Positions 1 to 6,063 of a stretch of 6,963 bases of DNA are shown piece after piece. Within the stretch, counting starts at the first letter, position 1, and every line of letters begins with the position of its first letter. The translations under genes and the position numbers were made by a program. The notes beneath the pieces are model-generated. The model was not told where the DNA came from. It was given only the letters and a program-made list of their open reading frames with translations, and ran no database searches. The stretch is taken from the NCBI GenBank assembly GCA_937888765.1, contig CALASU010000010.1, positions 1 to 6,963 of the forward strand, given 5' to 3'. This stretch comes from an uncultured Clostridia bacterium (GTDB taxonomy: Bacteria; Bacillota; Clostridia; Lachnospirales; Anaerotignaceae).

Positions 1-21
1 CCAAAGGGGTTACCCCTTTGG
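1..21 (-). terminator. Perfect 10-bp hairpin at the operon end, possible terminator
   Basis: Positions 1-10 and 12-21 are exact reverse complements (CCAAAGGGGT / ACCCCTTTGG) around one base, in practice a 9-bp stem with a three-base TTA loop. It lies 28 bases past the racemase stop codon, where an operon terminator is expected. A T-tract after it on the minus strand would fall outside the window, so intrinsic termination cannot be confirmed. It may equally be half of a dispersed palindromic element together with 28-44. Confidence 0.5.
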
Positions 22-27
22 CAGGGT

Positions 28-44
28 GTGGGACAGCGTCCCAC
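28..44. repeat. Perfect 7-bp stem-loop beside a second hairpin (REP-like unit?)
   Basis: GTGGGAC at 28-34 and GTCCCAC at 38-44 are exact reverse complements around a three-base loop (AGC). The stem starts four bases after the racemase stop codon (49-51) in the transcription direction and is followed by ACCCTGCC, not a T-run, so alone it is not a canonical intrinsic terminator. With the hairpin at 1-21 it makes a GC-rich double palindrome of about 44 bases, the usual look of REP/BIME-like intergenic elements. Multicopy status cannot be seen in this window. Confidence 0.5.
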
Positions 45-48
45 GGTT

Positions 49-873
49 TTAAATGCTATCTAAATACGCCGTACCTTCTGCCACAATGGAAACCTTTCCT
101 GTGATATACAGCTTTTCTGTTTTTCCGTCTGCAAATACTGCTTCCACGCCCATTGTACCGCCGGGCTGTTTCAGAGAAGCCCTAACAGATTCCCCTGCTT
201 TCTGTGCCAGATATGCACCAATCGCACAAGTACCACTGCCGCAGCCCTTTTCCCAGATCAGACTGCTTTCGCCCACCGCTACCAGAGGGCACAGCGTTTC
301 CTTTTCAGCATCATACAGCAGAATACCGAATACCTCGGGCAGTTCCTGTTTCCATTCCTTCGCCGCCTGTTCTGCAAGCATGACACCATCCTCGCCCCAC
401 ACTTCAGCGGAAACGATAATATGCGTAATGCCCTCAAACACCACAACAGGAAAACGGTACCGTTTTCCACATAGGGAAAAATCACGTTCTTCGATGCTTT
501 CGGGCAAAGGCATCTGCACCCTGCCGCGATAGCCCTTTTCTTCTCCTGTGATTTCACAGCAGACCAGATCCGCCGCTCCCGAAACTTCCAGAAAAATCTC
601 CGTGCTTTCTCCCACAGCAAGCCCTTTTTCCTTAGCAAGCCATGCCGCCAGAGAAAGGGACGCATTCCCGCAGAATTCCCCTGCCATCATCTGTAAGCGT
701 TTTTCCGCCCTTGCATCCTCGGGTGCTTCGATATAACCCGCCTGCTCTGCGTACACACTGCCATAAGCAATCAGCTGTTCTGCAACTGCAAGCTGCTGTT
801 CTCTCGGCACAGGCGTCTGTATCAGAAGCGTCATATTCTCAGTGGGGCTGGCTTTGATAAATCTCAGTTCCAT
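49..873 (-). CDS. DapF-fold cofactor-independent amino-acid racemase, CntK/histidine-racemase-like
   Basis: This 274-residue protein has the two-domain, PLP-independent epimerase fold in which two cysteines act as acid and base on the alpha carbon. The first is C68 in GEFCGNA and the second C211 in GCGSGT. It is unlikely to be true DapF: the N-terminus reads SPTENMTLL (residues 9-17) instead of the GxGNDF motif, and the DapF segment with the substrate-binding Glu-Arg and GET before the second cysteine is collapsed to LIWEKGCGSGT (205-215). As I recall them, CntK-type histidine racemases share these features, plus a VQMP segment (119-122) and QPGG (236-239). It is the last gene of the amino-acid ABC operon, 12 bases after the ATPase stop. 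Its start ATG follows an AAGGG-type site that overlaps that stop codon. The fold is confident; histidine as substrate is inference, and another polar amino acid is possible. Confidence 0.85.
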   Translation of the reverse strand: MELRFIKASPTENMTLLIQTPVPREQQLAVAEQLIAYGSVYAEQAGYIEAPEDARAEKRLQMMAGEFCGNASLSLAAWLAKEKGLAVGESTEIFLEVSGAADLVCCEITGEEKGYRGRVQMPLPESIEERDFSLCGKRYRFPVVVFEGITHIIVSAEVWGEDGVMLAEQAAKEWKQELPEVFGILLYDAEKETLCPLVAVGESSLIWEKGCGSGTCAIGAYLAQKAGESVRASLKQPGGTMGVEAVFADGKTEKLYITGKVSIVAEGTAYLDSI

Positions 874-885
874 CTACCCACGCCC

Positions 886-1647
886 TTACTGCTGAAAACG
901 ACTTAAGAATGCCTTTGTTCTTTCCTGCTTGGGATTGTTGATCAGTTCAATGGGGTCACCCTCTTCTACGATGACACCGCCGTCCATAAAAATGATATGG
1001 TTGGATACATCACGGGCAAAGCTCATTTCATGTGTTACGATAACCATTGTCATATGCTCAGCCGCCAGATCCTTGATAACTTTCAGAATTTCACCTGTCA
1101 ATTCGGGGTCAAGTGCGGAAGTAGGTTCGTCAAAGAAAAGAATCTTCGGTTTCATCGCCAATGCACGGGCAATGGATACACGCTGCTGCTGACCGCCGGA
1201 CAGTTCGCAGGGATATGCGTCTTCCTTATCTGCCAGACCCATTTTTTTCAGAAGCTCTCTTGCTTCTGCATATACTTCTTCTTTATTGCGTTTGCCGATC
1301 AGAATGGGGGGTTCTGTGATATTTCTCATAACAGAATAGTGAGGGAACAGATTGAAGTTCTGGAACACCAGACCAAAATGTTTCTTTACACCCTGCAGGG
1401 TTTCTTTACTGCCGTATACCGCATTGCCCTCTGCATCTGCTTTTGCCGCATAATCGCCCATATAGATCAGATCGCCGCCGTCCATGGTTTCCAGCAGTGT
1501 TGCACAGCGCAGCAATGTGGATTTCCCGGAACCGGAAGGCCCGATGATAGACACAACCTGTCCTTTGGATACAGAAAGAGAAATATCTTTCAAAACTTTA
1601 TTGTCACCAAAGCTTTTGCTGCAATGATTGATTTCCAATACTTTCAC
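886..1647 (-). CDS. Polar amino-acid ABC transporter ATP-binding protein (GlnQ/ArtP type)
   Basis: This 253-residue cytoplasmic ATPase powers import with the permease encoded just upstream. All nucleotide-binding elements are present in order: Walker A GPSGSGKST (36-44), Q-loop Q96, signature LSGGQQQR (149-156), Walker B ILFFDE (169-174), D-loop SALD (177-180) and switch histidine H206. Length and motif wording match the COG1126 polar amino-acid family. An insert around residues 66-86 (AAKADAEGNAVYGSKETLQ) sits where relatives carry variable acidic loops. Translation starts at GTG (1647), supported by a strong AAGGAGGG site ending six bases before it; the site begins at the permease stop codon and the gap is 15 bases. 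The substrate cannot be read from the ATPase. It probably works as a homodimer, since only one ATPase gene is present. Confidence 0.95.
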   Translation of the reverse strand: MKVLEINHCSKSFGDNKVLKDISLSVSKGQVVSIIGPSGSGKSTLLRCATLLETMDGGDLIYMGDYAAKADAEGNAVYGSKETLQGVKKHFGLVFQNFNLFPHYSVMRNITEPPILIGKRNKEEVYAEARELLKKMGLADKEDAYPCELSGGQQQRVSIARALAMKPKILFFDEPTSALDPELTGEILKVIKDLAAEHMTMVIVTHEMSFARDVSNHIIFMDGGVIVEEGDPIELINNPKQERTKAFLSRFQQ

Positions 1648-1662
1648 AAAAAGCCCTCCTTT

Positions 1663-2313
1663 TTAACGATAATAGCTCAGTTTCTTTTCAATTGCTTCCA
1701 TTACAAATGCCACAACCGCATTGAATACGAAATAGAATACACCTGCAATGAACAGAGGCATGATGTTTGTCTGTGCCGCCGCGATCTGTTTTGCTACTGT
1801 AAACATTTCTTCATATGCCAGTACAAATGCCAGAGAAGTATCTTTTACCAGTGTGATGACTTCATTTGTAACAGGAGGCATCACGCGTTTTACCATCTGA
1901 GGGAAAACAATCTTACAGAATGTCTGCTGTTTATTGTAGCCCAGCACATTTGCCGCTTCATACTGTCCCTTAGGAATAGACTCGATACCGGAACGATAGA
2001 TTTCCGCAAAGTACGCCGCATAGTTAATGGAAAAGCCGATGATTACCGCACCGAAACGGTACCATCTGGGCAGAGCCCAGCCAAACAGATAAAAGGGGGC
2101 ATAGTGTACCACAAACAGCTGCAGCATCAGAGGTGTGCCACGCAGGACTGCAATAAAAAATTTAACGGTTGCCTGCAGAGGCTTGATTTTGGACATACGC
2201 CCAAAGGCTACCAGCAGCCCCAGAGGCATGGAAAACAGCAGTGTCAGCACAAAGATCGCCATGGAAGATACCATACCGCTTGCCAGCTGCTGCATAATGA
2301 GTGCAAAATTCAT
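1663..2313 (-). CDS. Polar amino-acid ABC transporter permease (HisM/GlnP type)
   Basis: This 216-residue inner-membrane permease has about five hydrophobic segments, clearest near residues 15-38, 62-80, 87-103, 160-177 and 185-205. Family hallmarks are RGTPLMLQL (58-66), FAEIYRSGIESIPKGQYEAA (102-121) and the EAA loop continuing through G125 to P138, which docks on the ATPase; KDTSL follows at 157-161. I chose the ATG at 2313 because AAAGGA precedes it at suitable spacing and the protein then begins MNFALIM, as family members do. An in-frame ATG at 2403 would add 30 residues encoded by the intercistronic hairpin and has no good binding site. As the only permease in the operon it probably forms a homodimer. 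The 125-base gap to the binding-protein gene contrasts with the 15-base gap to the ATPase gene. Confidence 0.94.
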   Translation of the reverse strand: MNFALIMQQLASGMVSSMAIFVLTLLFSMPLGLLVAFGRMSKIKPLQATVKFFIAVLRGTPLMLQLFVVHYAPFYLFGWALPRWYRFGAVIIGFSINYAAYFAEIYRSGIESIPKGQYEAANVLGYNKQQTFCKIVFPQMVKRVMPPVTNEVITLVKDTSLAFVLAYEEMFTVAKQIAAAQTNIMPLFIAGVFYFVFNAVVAFVMEAIEKKLSYYR

Positions 2314-2371
2314 ATCTTTTTTCCTTTCTTTATAAAATAGCTTAATAATAATGTTCTGTATAAAGGGAAAG

Positions 2372-2419
2372 AAACACAGGAAAAGGCGGTGGAAAGTCTC
2401 CACCGTCTTTCTTGTGTTT
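2372..2419 (-). terminator. Intercistronic stem-loop between binding-protein and permease genes
   Basis: A 12-bp upper stem (2382-2393 with 2399-2410, one G-T pair, five-base loop) sits on a 7-bp lower stem AAACACA/TGTGTTT (2372-2378 with 2413-2419), separated by a small 3x2 internal loop. On the minus strand it begins 20 bases after the binding-protein stop; the upper stem is followed by CCTTTTCC and the lower by TTTCTTTCCC, so the U-tract is broken. This fits a leaky terminator or a 3'-end-stabilising hairpin. In binding-protein-dependent transporters such elements commonly keep binding protein in excess over membrane components. The role is inferred; the structure is visible. Confidence 0.7.
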
Positions 2420-2438
2420 TCAGTGTCTGTTTATCTGA

Positions 2439-3254
2439 TTATTTGCCCAGGCAAACCATTTTATCCAGGTTGTAGTCTGTGTAGTTTGCAGCGATTTCAG
2501 CAAATGTGCCGTCTGCTGCCATTTCATTCAGAGAAGCCTGAACTGCATCTCTCAGTTCTGTGTCATCCAGTCTGAAGCCGATTGCATACTGTTCTGTGGA
2601 CAGAGGTTCTTCCAACATTCTGAATTTGTCTGCTTTTGTCTGCAGCTGATACTGTGCAACACCGATATCTACTGCGATCGCATCATTTGTACCTGCTTCC
2701 AGGTTCATGAAAGCTGTGTTGTAATCTGCACATTCATCCAGTACTGCGAAAGAAGCCTTTACTTCTGCTTTTGCTTCATCGTTCAGTGCCGCCAGAGCAG
2801 AGGAGCCTGCCTGTGTGATTACATTTTTGCCAGCCAGATCCGCTTCTGTCTGGATATCGGAATCTGCTTTTACTACATAAACGATGCTGTTATCAACGTA
2901 AGGTTCAGAGAACAGGTAAGCATCTTCTCTGCCGTTCATTGTGAAACCGTTCCAGATACAGTCAATTGCACCGCTGTTCAGTTCCATATCTTTTGCATTC
3001 CAGTCAATGGGCTGTTTTACCAGTTCCCAACCCTGTCTTTCGCAAACTTCTGCCGCCAGATCCAGGTCGAAACCTGCGTAGTCGCCGGATTCTGTTCTAT
3101 AGCCATAAGGAGGATATTCTGCATCAAAGCCAACTGTGAATGTTGTTCTTTCTGCCGCATCCTCAGCGGGTGCTTCTGCTGCGCCGCCGCCGCAGCCTGT
3201 CAAAGCTGCCGCTGTCATAACCATTGTTAAAAACATTGCTGTAAACTTTTTCAT
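2439..3254 (-). CDS. Amino-acid ABC transporter substrate-binding lipoprotein (family 3)
   Basis: This 271-residue protein is exported and lipid-anchored. It has a basic start MKKF, a hydrophobic segment at 5-18 and a lipobox LTGC with the acylated cysteine C21, followed by a small flexible Gly/Ala/Glu linker (22-36). The mature part matches the SBP_bac_3 fold: FTVGFDAEYPPYGY (39-52) opens lobe 1, GFDLDLA (61-67) is the family motif, and WNGFTMNGRE (101-110) holds T105 and R109, where HisJ/GlnH-like proteins bind the ligand carboxylate. In AVDIGVAQ (194-201), D196 is placed to bind the amino group. It should capture a polar amino acid and deliver it to the permease encoded downstream. ATG at 3254 is supported by AAGGGG about nine bases upstream. 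It is the first operon gene. Specificity cannot be read with confidence. Confidence 0.95.
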   Translation of the reverse strand: MKKFTAMFLTMVMTAAALTGCGGGAAEAPAEDAAERTTFTVGFDAEYPPYGYRTESGDYAGFDLDLAAEVCERQGWELVKQPIDWNAKDMELNSGAIDCIWNGFTMNGREDAYLFSEPYVDNSIVYVVKADSDIQTEADLAGKNVITQAGSSALAALNDEAKAEVKASFAVLDECADYNTAFMNLEAGTNDAIAVDIGVAQYQLQTKADKFRMLEEPLSTEQYAIGFRLDDTELRDAVQASLNEMAADGTFAEIAANYTDYNLDKMVCLGK

Positions 3255-3340
3255 ACTGATCTTCCCCTTTACTTTTTCATCTTGTTTTTCTTTTGCTTTC
3301 GTTTTTTTATGAAAGAACGTCTGTCCTTCTGTTGTTTACT

Positions 3341-3369
3341 ATATTATCACGTTACCACACTAAAGTAAA
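3341..3369 (-). promoter_or_regulatory. Candidate vegetative promoter of the amino-acid transporter operon
   Basis: On the minus strand TTTACT (3369-3364) and TAATAT (3346-3341) are separated by 17 bases, a sigma-A-like arrangement 87 bases upstream of the binding-protein ATG. A TTGACT overlaps the -35 at 3374-3369, but its spacing to a -10 would be too long. Just upstream lies a short palindrome, TTACAGTAA, that could be half of an operator. The untranslated leader of roughly 80 bases is AT-rich and shows no recognisable riboswitch or T-box. Confidence 0.5.
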
Positions 3370-3415
3370 GTCAAACTTACAGTAAAATTCATGTATTTCA
3401 TTGTACATACTGCAC

Positions 3416-3451
3416 AAAAAAGGAAGTGCCTTTGTCAGCACTCCCTTTTTT
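3416..3451 (-). terminator. Intrinsic terminator of the SLH-protein gene, possibly bidirectional
   Basis: AAAAAAGG-A-AGTGC (3416-3429) pairs with GCACT-C-CCTTTTTT (3438-3451) around an eight-base loop, with one A-C mismatch. This gives 5 bp, then 2 G-C pairs, then six A-T pairs. On the minus strand it starts eight bases after the SLH-gene stop codon and ends in TTTTTT, the standard Rho-independent form. The symmetric A/T tracts would also work on the plus strand. It separates the surface-protein unit from the transporter operon. Confidence 0.88.
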
Positions 3452-3458
3452 GTATTTC

Positions 3459-5153
3459 TTATTCTGCTTTTGCTTTGATTCTGGTTACTTCATCGTCATC
3501 AATTGTCAGCGTTACATAACAATCATCATTATTATCATCACAGTCATTAAAGAAGCTCTTCAGACCACTCAGCGTATCATCGTAATCTTTCAGATCGTCG
3601 TAATCGTCTTCGTCAATCTTGCTTGCCAGACTGAAAGTTACATACACATCTTCATCCACATCATAAGTATATTCCTTATCCTTTACTTCGATGGTGATTT
3701 CATCATTCTTTGTATCTACTTCAACCAATGTACCTTCATCGGGCTCTTCGTCATCCCATTCGCCGACAATTTTGGATACCTTGCTGCCGCTGTAGCTCAG
3801 CTCTACTGTCAGCTTATTATCGGAATCCGCATAATCCAGTTCATCATTGAGGTCATCCAGATCAATGGATTTACCGTCCAGTTTGATGGTAACATCATCA
3901 TCCAGCTTCAGTGTCACATCTACGCTTGCCGCTGTAACTTTAATGGTTTCGTCATCTTCATTGATGTCCTTCAGAATGCCTTTTTCGATTTTTGTAATGG
4001 TCGCTTCTACTTTGGATACCTTGTCACTGCTGTCAAATTCCAGTTCGATATCCATTTCGTAATCTTCGTAGCTATCCTTCAGATCGCTGATTTCACGGTC
4101 CTTGCCGTTGATTTCCACATCCACATCATTTGCAAATCTGTGAGAGATTTCCTTGCCGGCTACTTTGATCGTAATTTCACTGTTTGTTACTTTTACCAGT
4201 TCGCCCTCGGATTCTTCAGAGTTCTTGGAAGTTGCAATGATTTCGCCTACATAGTCATCTCTGTCGATATCATCCAGTTCGATCGTAAAGGCTTTTTCAT
4301 CTTCATTGAATGCTTCGTCCAGATCATCCAGCGTTTTGCTCTTACCGTCAATTTTTACAGTTACATCATCTTCATCAATACCGTAGGTATATTCTTCCCC
4401 TGCAGATTCGATTGTGATGCGTCTGTGGTTCAGGAATTTTAATGTACCTTTTGTTTCGTCTTCGTAATCTTCAATGGAAATTTCCGTTACTTCATTATTC
4501 TTATCCAGCTTCAGAGAAACAGTATAATTATAATCATCATAGTCACTCTTGAGCTTGCTGAATGTCATTGTCTTACCATCCATTTTGATGGAAATATCCT
4601 CATCTGTCAGAGGGTATGTATATTCCTTACTGCCCGCTTTGATCGTAATTTCAGAATTATCCAGATCTGTCAGCGTACCTCTTGTAGGGTTATTTGCATT
4701 TTTCACTGCAACAATTTTTACAACACGTTGATCCGCATTCAATGTCAGTGTTACATCATATTTTGCATCTTCCATTGCATCCTGCAGCTTTCTTACAGAA
4801 GAATCCTTGCCGTTCAGTTCTACATCCACATCACTGAGCAGACGGAATTCTTCTTCATCGGAGCCGTCCAGTACAGTAATCTTGGAATCAGACAGATCTT
4901 CCAGTTCATAGGTAACTACCTTCTGAATCCCTTTTTCGGATTTCGTTACTTCCAGTGCAGTGATGTTTTCGCCGTCATAGGACAGCTTTACGGTATCCTT
5001 TTCGCCGACATCATTGAATGTAATGGCTTCCCCTTCATACTTGGGTGTTACCTTACCTTTTTTTGCAAAGAGGTTTTTGCCCTCGCCATTTGAAGATCTT
5101 ACACTCAGGAACAGATCACCGTTTGCCATCAGAATACTGTTCAGCACAGTACC
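3459..5153 (-). repeat. Coding tandem repeats: about seven 74-91-residue acidic modules
   Basis: Module starts are at protein residues 244, 318, 402, 479, 560, 635 and 717. The second to sixth are clearest; the first is divergent and the last lacks the KIDGK turn. The shared pattern is a G-T-L strand, ITIK/ITIE, EYTY, a DxDV turn, (K/E)I(D/N)GK, L-x-D-L helix-like segment, then VxLxxD and a closing V-x-x-I strand. It resembles small all-beta domains found in many clostridial SLH proteins. Divergence is mostly at amino-acid level, but short DNA identities remain, such as 17 bases shared by 4163-4179 and 4637-4653. Confidence 0.8.
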
Positions 5154-5882
5154 TGTCATTGTGCCGGAAGTTTCTTCAGGTTCTTCCTCTTTTTCTTCTT
5201 CCACAGGCACAGAAGATGCCATCTTCTGATATGCTTTTACTGTCAGAACAGACATTTCCGCACGATTGATGGTATTCTGAGGGAAGAAGTCATTGTTTGT
5301 ATCCCCAACCATCAGATTTTCACGATACAGCAGATCCAGATAAGGTTTTGCCGCCGCAGAAACCTTCGCCGCATCTCTGAATTTCAGTGTAGGGTTGGAT
5401 TTTGTATCATAGCCTTTTACCGTATCCAGAGCCTTACCAAAGATTACACCGACATCCTCACGGGTTGCATAGCCTGTGCCGTTACGCAGCTTTTCCAGAT
5501 CTGTTGTTGCAGACAGAATCTGATTTTCCAGTGCATATGCCACCGCATTATAAGCCCATGTAGGAATATTATAGGCACTGATGACGGGTTTCCATTTTGT
5601 TACGGTTGTGTCGCTCACATCCTGCTTTGTATACACCTTCATAACGGAATACATCAGCTGAACGGTTTCACAGTAGGTTACTTTATTTCTGGGCTTGCAG
5701 TATTTCTTGCCGTTTTCCACATAGCCGTTGATCAGCCCCAGAGAAGCCGCCTGATCAATAAAGGTTTTCGCACCGGGCCAGGGAACAGTGTTGATATCCG
5801 CAAATACAGACGCGTATGCGGTTGTGCCCATGCTTCCCATAAGCAGGGAGGCAACTGTTGCAAATGTTATCATTTTTTTCAT
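3459..5882 (-). CDS. Secreted SLH-domain surface protein with acidic tandem beta repeats
   Basis: This 807-residue protein is exported by a signal peptide (MKKM start, hydrophobic 5-18, likely cleavage after TAYA, A24). Three SLH domains follow at about 26-84, 103-155 and 166-222, recognisable by F-x-D, the G-x-I/L-x-G turn, and TREDV (140-144) and NRAEM (206-210); SLH1 has the variant TYCET. SLH triplets bind secondary cell-wall polymer, so the protein should coat the cell. A Glu-rich linker (225-239) leads to about seven repeats of 74-91 residues, each starting with a G-T-L-like strand and carrying an EITIK...KEYTY...DVxVKIDGK...LDDL pattern. The C-terminal half is extremely Asp/Glu-rich. 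I prefer the ATG at 5882: AAGGGGG lies eight bases before it, and an in-frame ATG at 5900 overlaps that site. No enzyme domain is seen. It is a single-gene unit ending in a hairpin terminator. Confidence 0.9.
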   Translation of the reverse strand: MKKMITFATVASLLMGSMGTTAYASVFADINTVPWPGAKTFIDQAASLGLINGYVENGKKYCKPRNKVTYCETVQLMYSVMKVYTKQDVSDTTVTKWKPVISAYNIPTWAYNAVAYALENQILSATTDLEKLRNGTGYATREDVGVIFGKALDTVKGYDTKSNPTLKFRDAAKVSAAAKPYLDLLYRENLMVGDTNNDFFPQNTINRAEMSVLTVKAYQKMASSVPVEEEKEEEPEETSGTMTGTVLNSILMANGDLFLSVRSSNGEGKNLFAKKGKVTPKYEGEAITFNDVGEKDTVKLSYDGENITALEVTKSEKGIQKVVTYELEDLSDSKITVLDGSDEEEFRLLSDVDVELNGKDSSVRKLQDAMEDAKYDVTLTLNADQRVVKIVAVKNANNPTRGTLTDLDNSEITIKAGSKEYTYPLTDEDISIKMDGKTMTFSKLKSDYDDYNYTVSLKLDKNNEVTEISIEDYEDETKGTLKFLNHRRITIESAGEEYTYGIDEDDVTVKIDGKSKTLDDLDEAFNEDEKAFTIELDDIDRDDYVGEIIATSKNSEESEGELVKVTNSEITIKVAGKEISHRFANDVDVEINGKDREISDLKDSYEDYEMDIELEFDSSDKVSKVEATITKIEKGILKDINEDDETIKVTAASVDVTLKLDDDVTIKLDGKSIDLDDLNDELDYADSDNKLTVELSYSGSKVSKIVGEWDDEEPDEGTLVEVDTKNDEITIEVKDKEYTYDVDEDVYVTFSLASKIDEDDYDDLKDYDDTLSGLKSFFNDCDDNNDDCYVTLTIDDDEVTRIKAKAE

Positions 5883-5889
5883 AAAGAGT

Positions 5890-5896
5890 ACCCCCT
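5890..5896 (-). promoter_or_regulatory. Ribosome binding site fixing the SLH-protein start
   Basis: AAGGGGG on the minus strand ends eight bases before the ATG at 5882, good spacing for Gram-positive initiation. The alternative in-frame ATG at 5900 lies next to this site and would give a non-signal-like MKGVLF extension, so 5882 is the better start. Confidence 0.75.
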
Positions 5897-5920
5897 TCAT
5901 CTAAAATTTTCATCTATTCC

Positions 5921-5938
5921 ATGGTACTATTGTACCAT
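5921..5938. promoter_or_regulatory. Perfect 18-bp palindrome over a candidate extended -10, possible operator
   Basis: ATGGTAC-TATT-GTACCAT is an exact inverted repeat with 7-bp arms and a 4-base spacer. On the minus strand it contains TGGTACAAT, an extended -10-like sequence (hexamer 5934-5929) with only a weak -35 (GACTTT at 5956-5951). It lies 38 bases before the SLH-protein start. A dimeric repressor bound here would block that promoter, or elongation from the promoter farther upstream. Alternatively it forms an RNA hairpin in the leader. The regulator is unknown. Confidence 0.55.
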
Positions 5939-6002
5939 ATCTTTCCGAAAAAAGTCTTTCAATCTCCTTAATATTTTACAGAAATCCATACAAAATTTTT
6001 CC

Positions 6003-6033
6003 ATTATACCCTACAGAGATTAGACGAAAACAA
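6003..6033 (-). promoter_or_regulatory. Candidate upstream promoter of the SLH-protein gene
   Basis: A consensus TATAAT lies at 6008-6003 on the minus strand, with TTGTTT at 6033-6028 as possible -35. The 19-base spacing is longer than ideal. Transcription from here would give a leader of about 110 bases that includes the 5921-5938 palindrome. The -10 is an exact match, but in AT-rich DNA that alone is modest evidence. Confidence 0.4.
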
Positions 6034-6063
6034 CCCCCTGTTTGTTCCATACTCCCAAAGATT

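Noticed and set aside
997..2340. Plus-strand open frame of 447 codons
   Set aside because: It runs antisense across the ATPase and permease genes and the gap between them. Its product is an implausible Cys/His/Phe-rich mix with no recognisable domain, and both opposite genes are unmistakable.
2314..2403. Thirty-residue N-terminal extension of the permease from ATG 2403
   Set aside because: It would translate the intercistronic hairpin, lacks a convincing binding site and does not look like the family N-terminus; the ATG at 2313 has an AAAGGA site.
3311..3329. Small hairpin in the binding-protein leader as a riboswitch or attenuator
   Set aside because: Seven pairs including two G-T wobbles, no U-tract and no conserved aptamer or T-box feature nearby.
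3374..3392. CodY-like box upstream of the transporter promoter (AATTTTACTGTAAGTT)
   Set aside because: It needs an insertion and mismatches against the known 15-base CodY consensus, so it is not supportable from sequence alone.
3426..4442. Plus-strand open frame of 338 codons with a hydrophobic, Ile/Phe-rich product
   Set aside because: The composition is what the antisense of Asp- and Glu-rich codons gives (GAT to ATC, GAA to TTC). It starts inside the terminator and lies opposite the acidic repeats.
3459..5153. DNA tandem repeat or CRISPR-like array in the SLH-protein gene
   Set aside because: Unit lengths vary from 74 to 91 residues and DNA identity is limited to short stretches; these are diverged protein domains in an intact reading frame.
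5883..5900. Upstream ATG at 5900 for the SLH protein
   Set aside because: It overlaps the AAGGGGG site that serves the ATG at 5882, and the shorter form begins with a standard MKKM signal peptide.
6028..6043. Possible terminator AAACA/TGTTT after the MBL hydrolase gene
   Set aside because: Only five mostly A-T pairs with a C-rich loop and no adjoining T-run; too weak to call.
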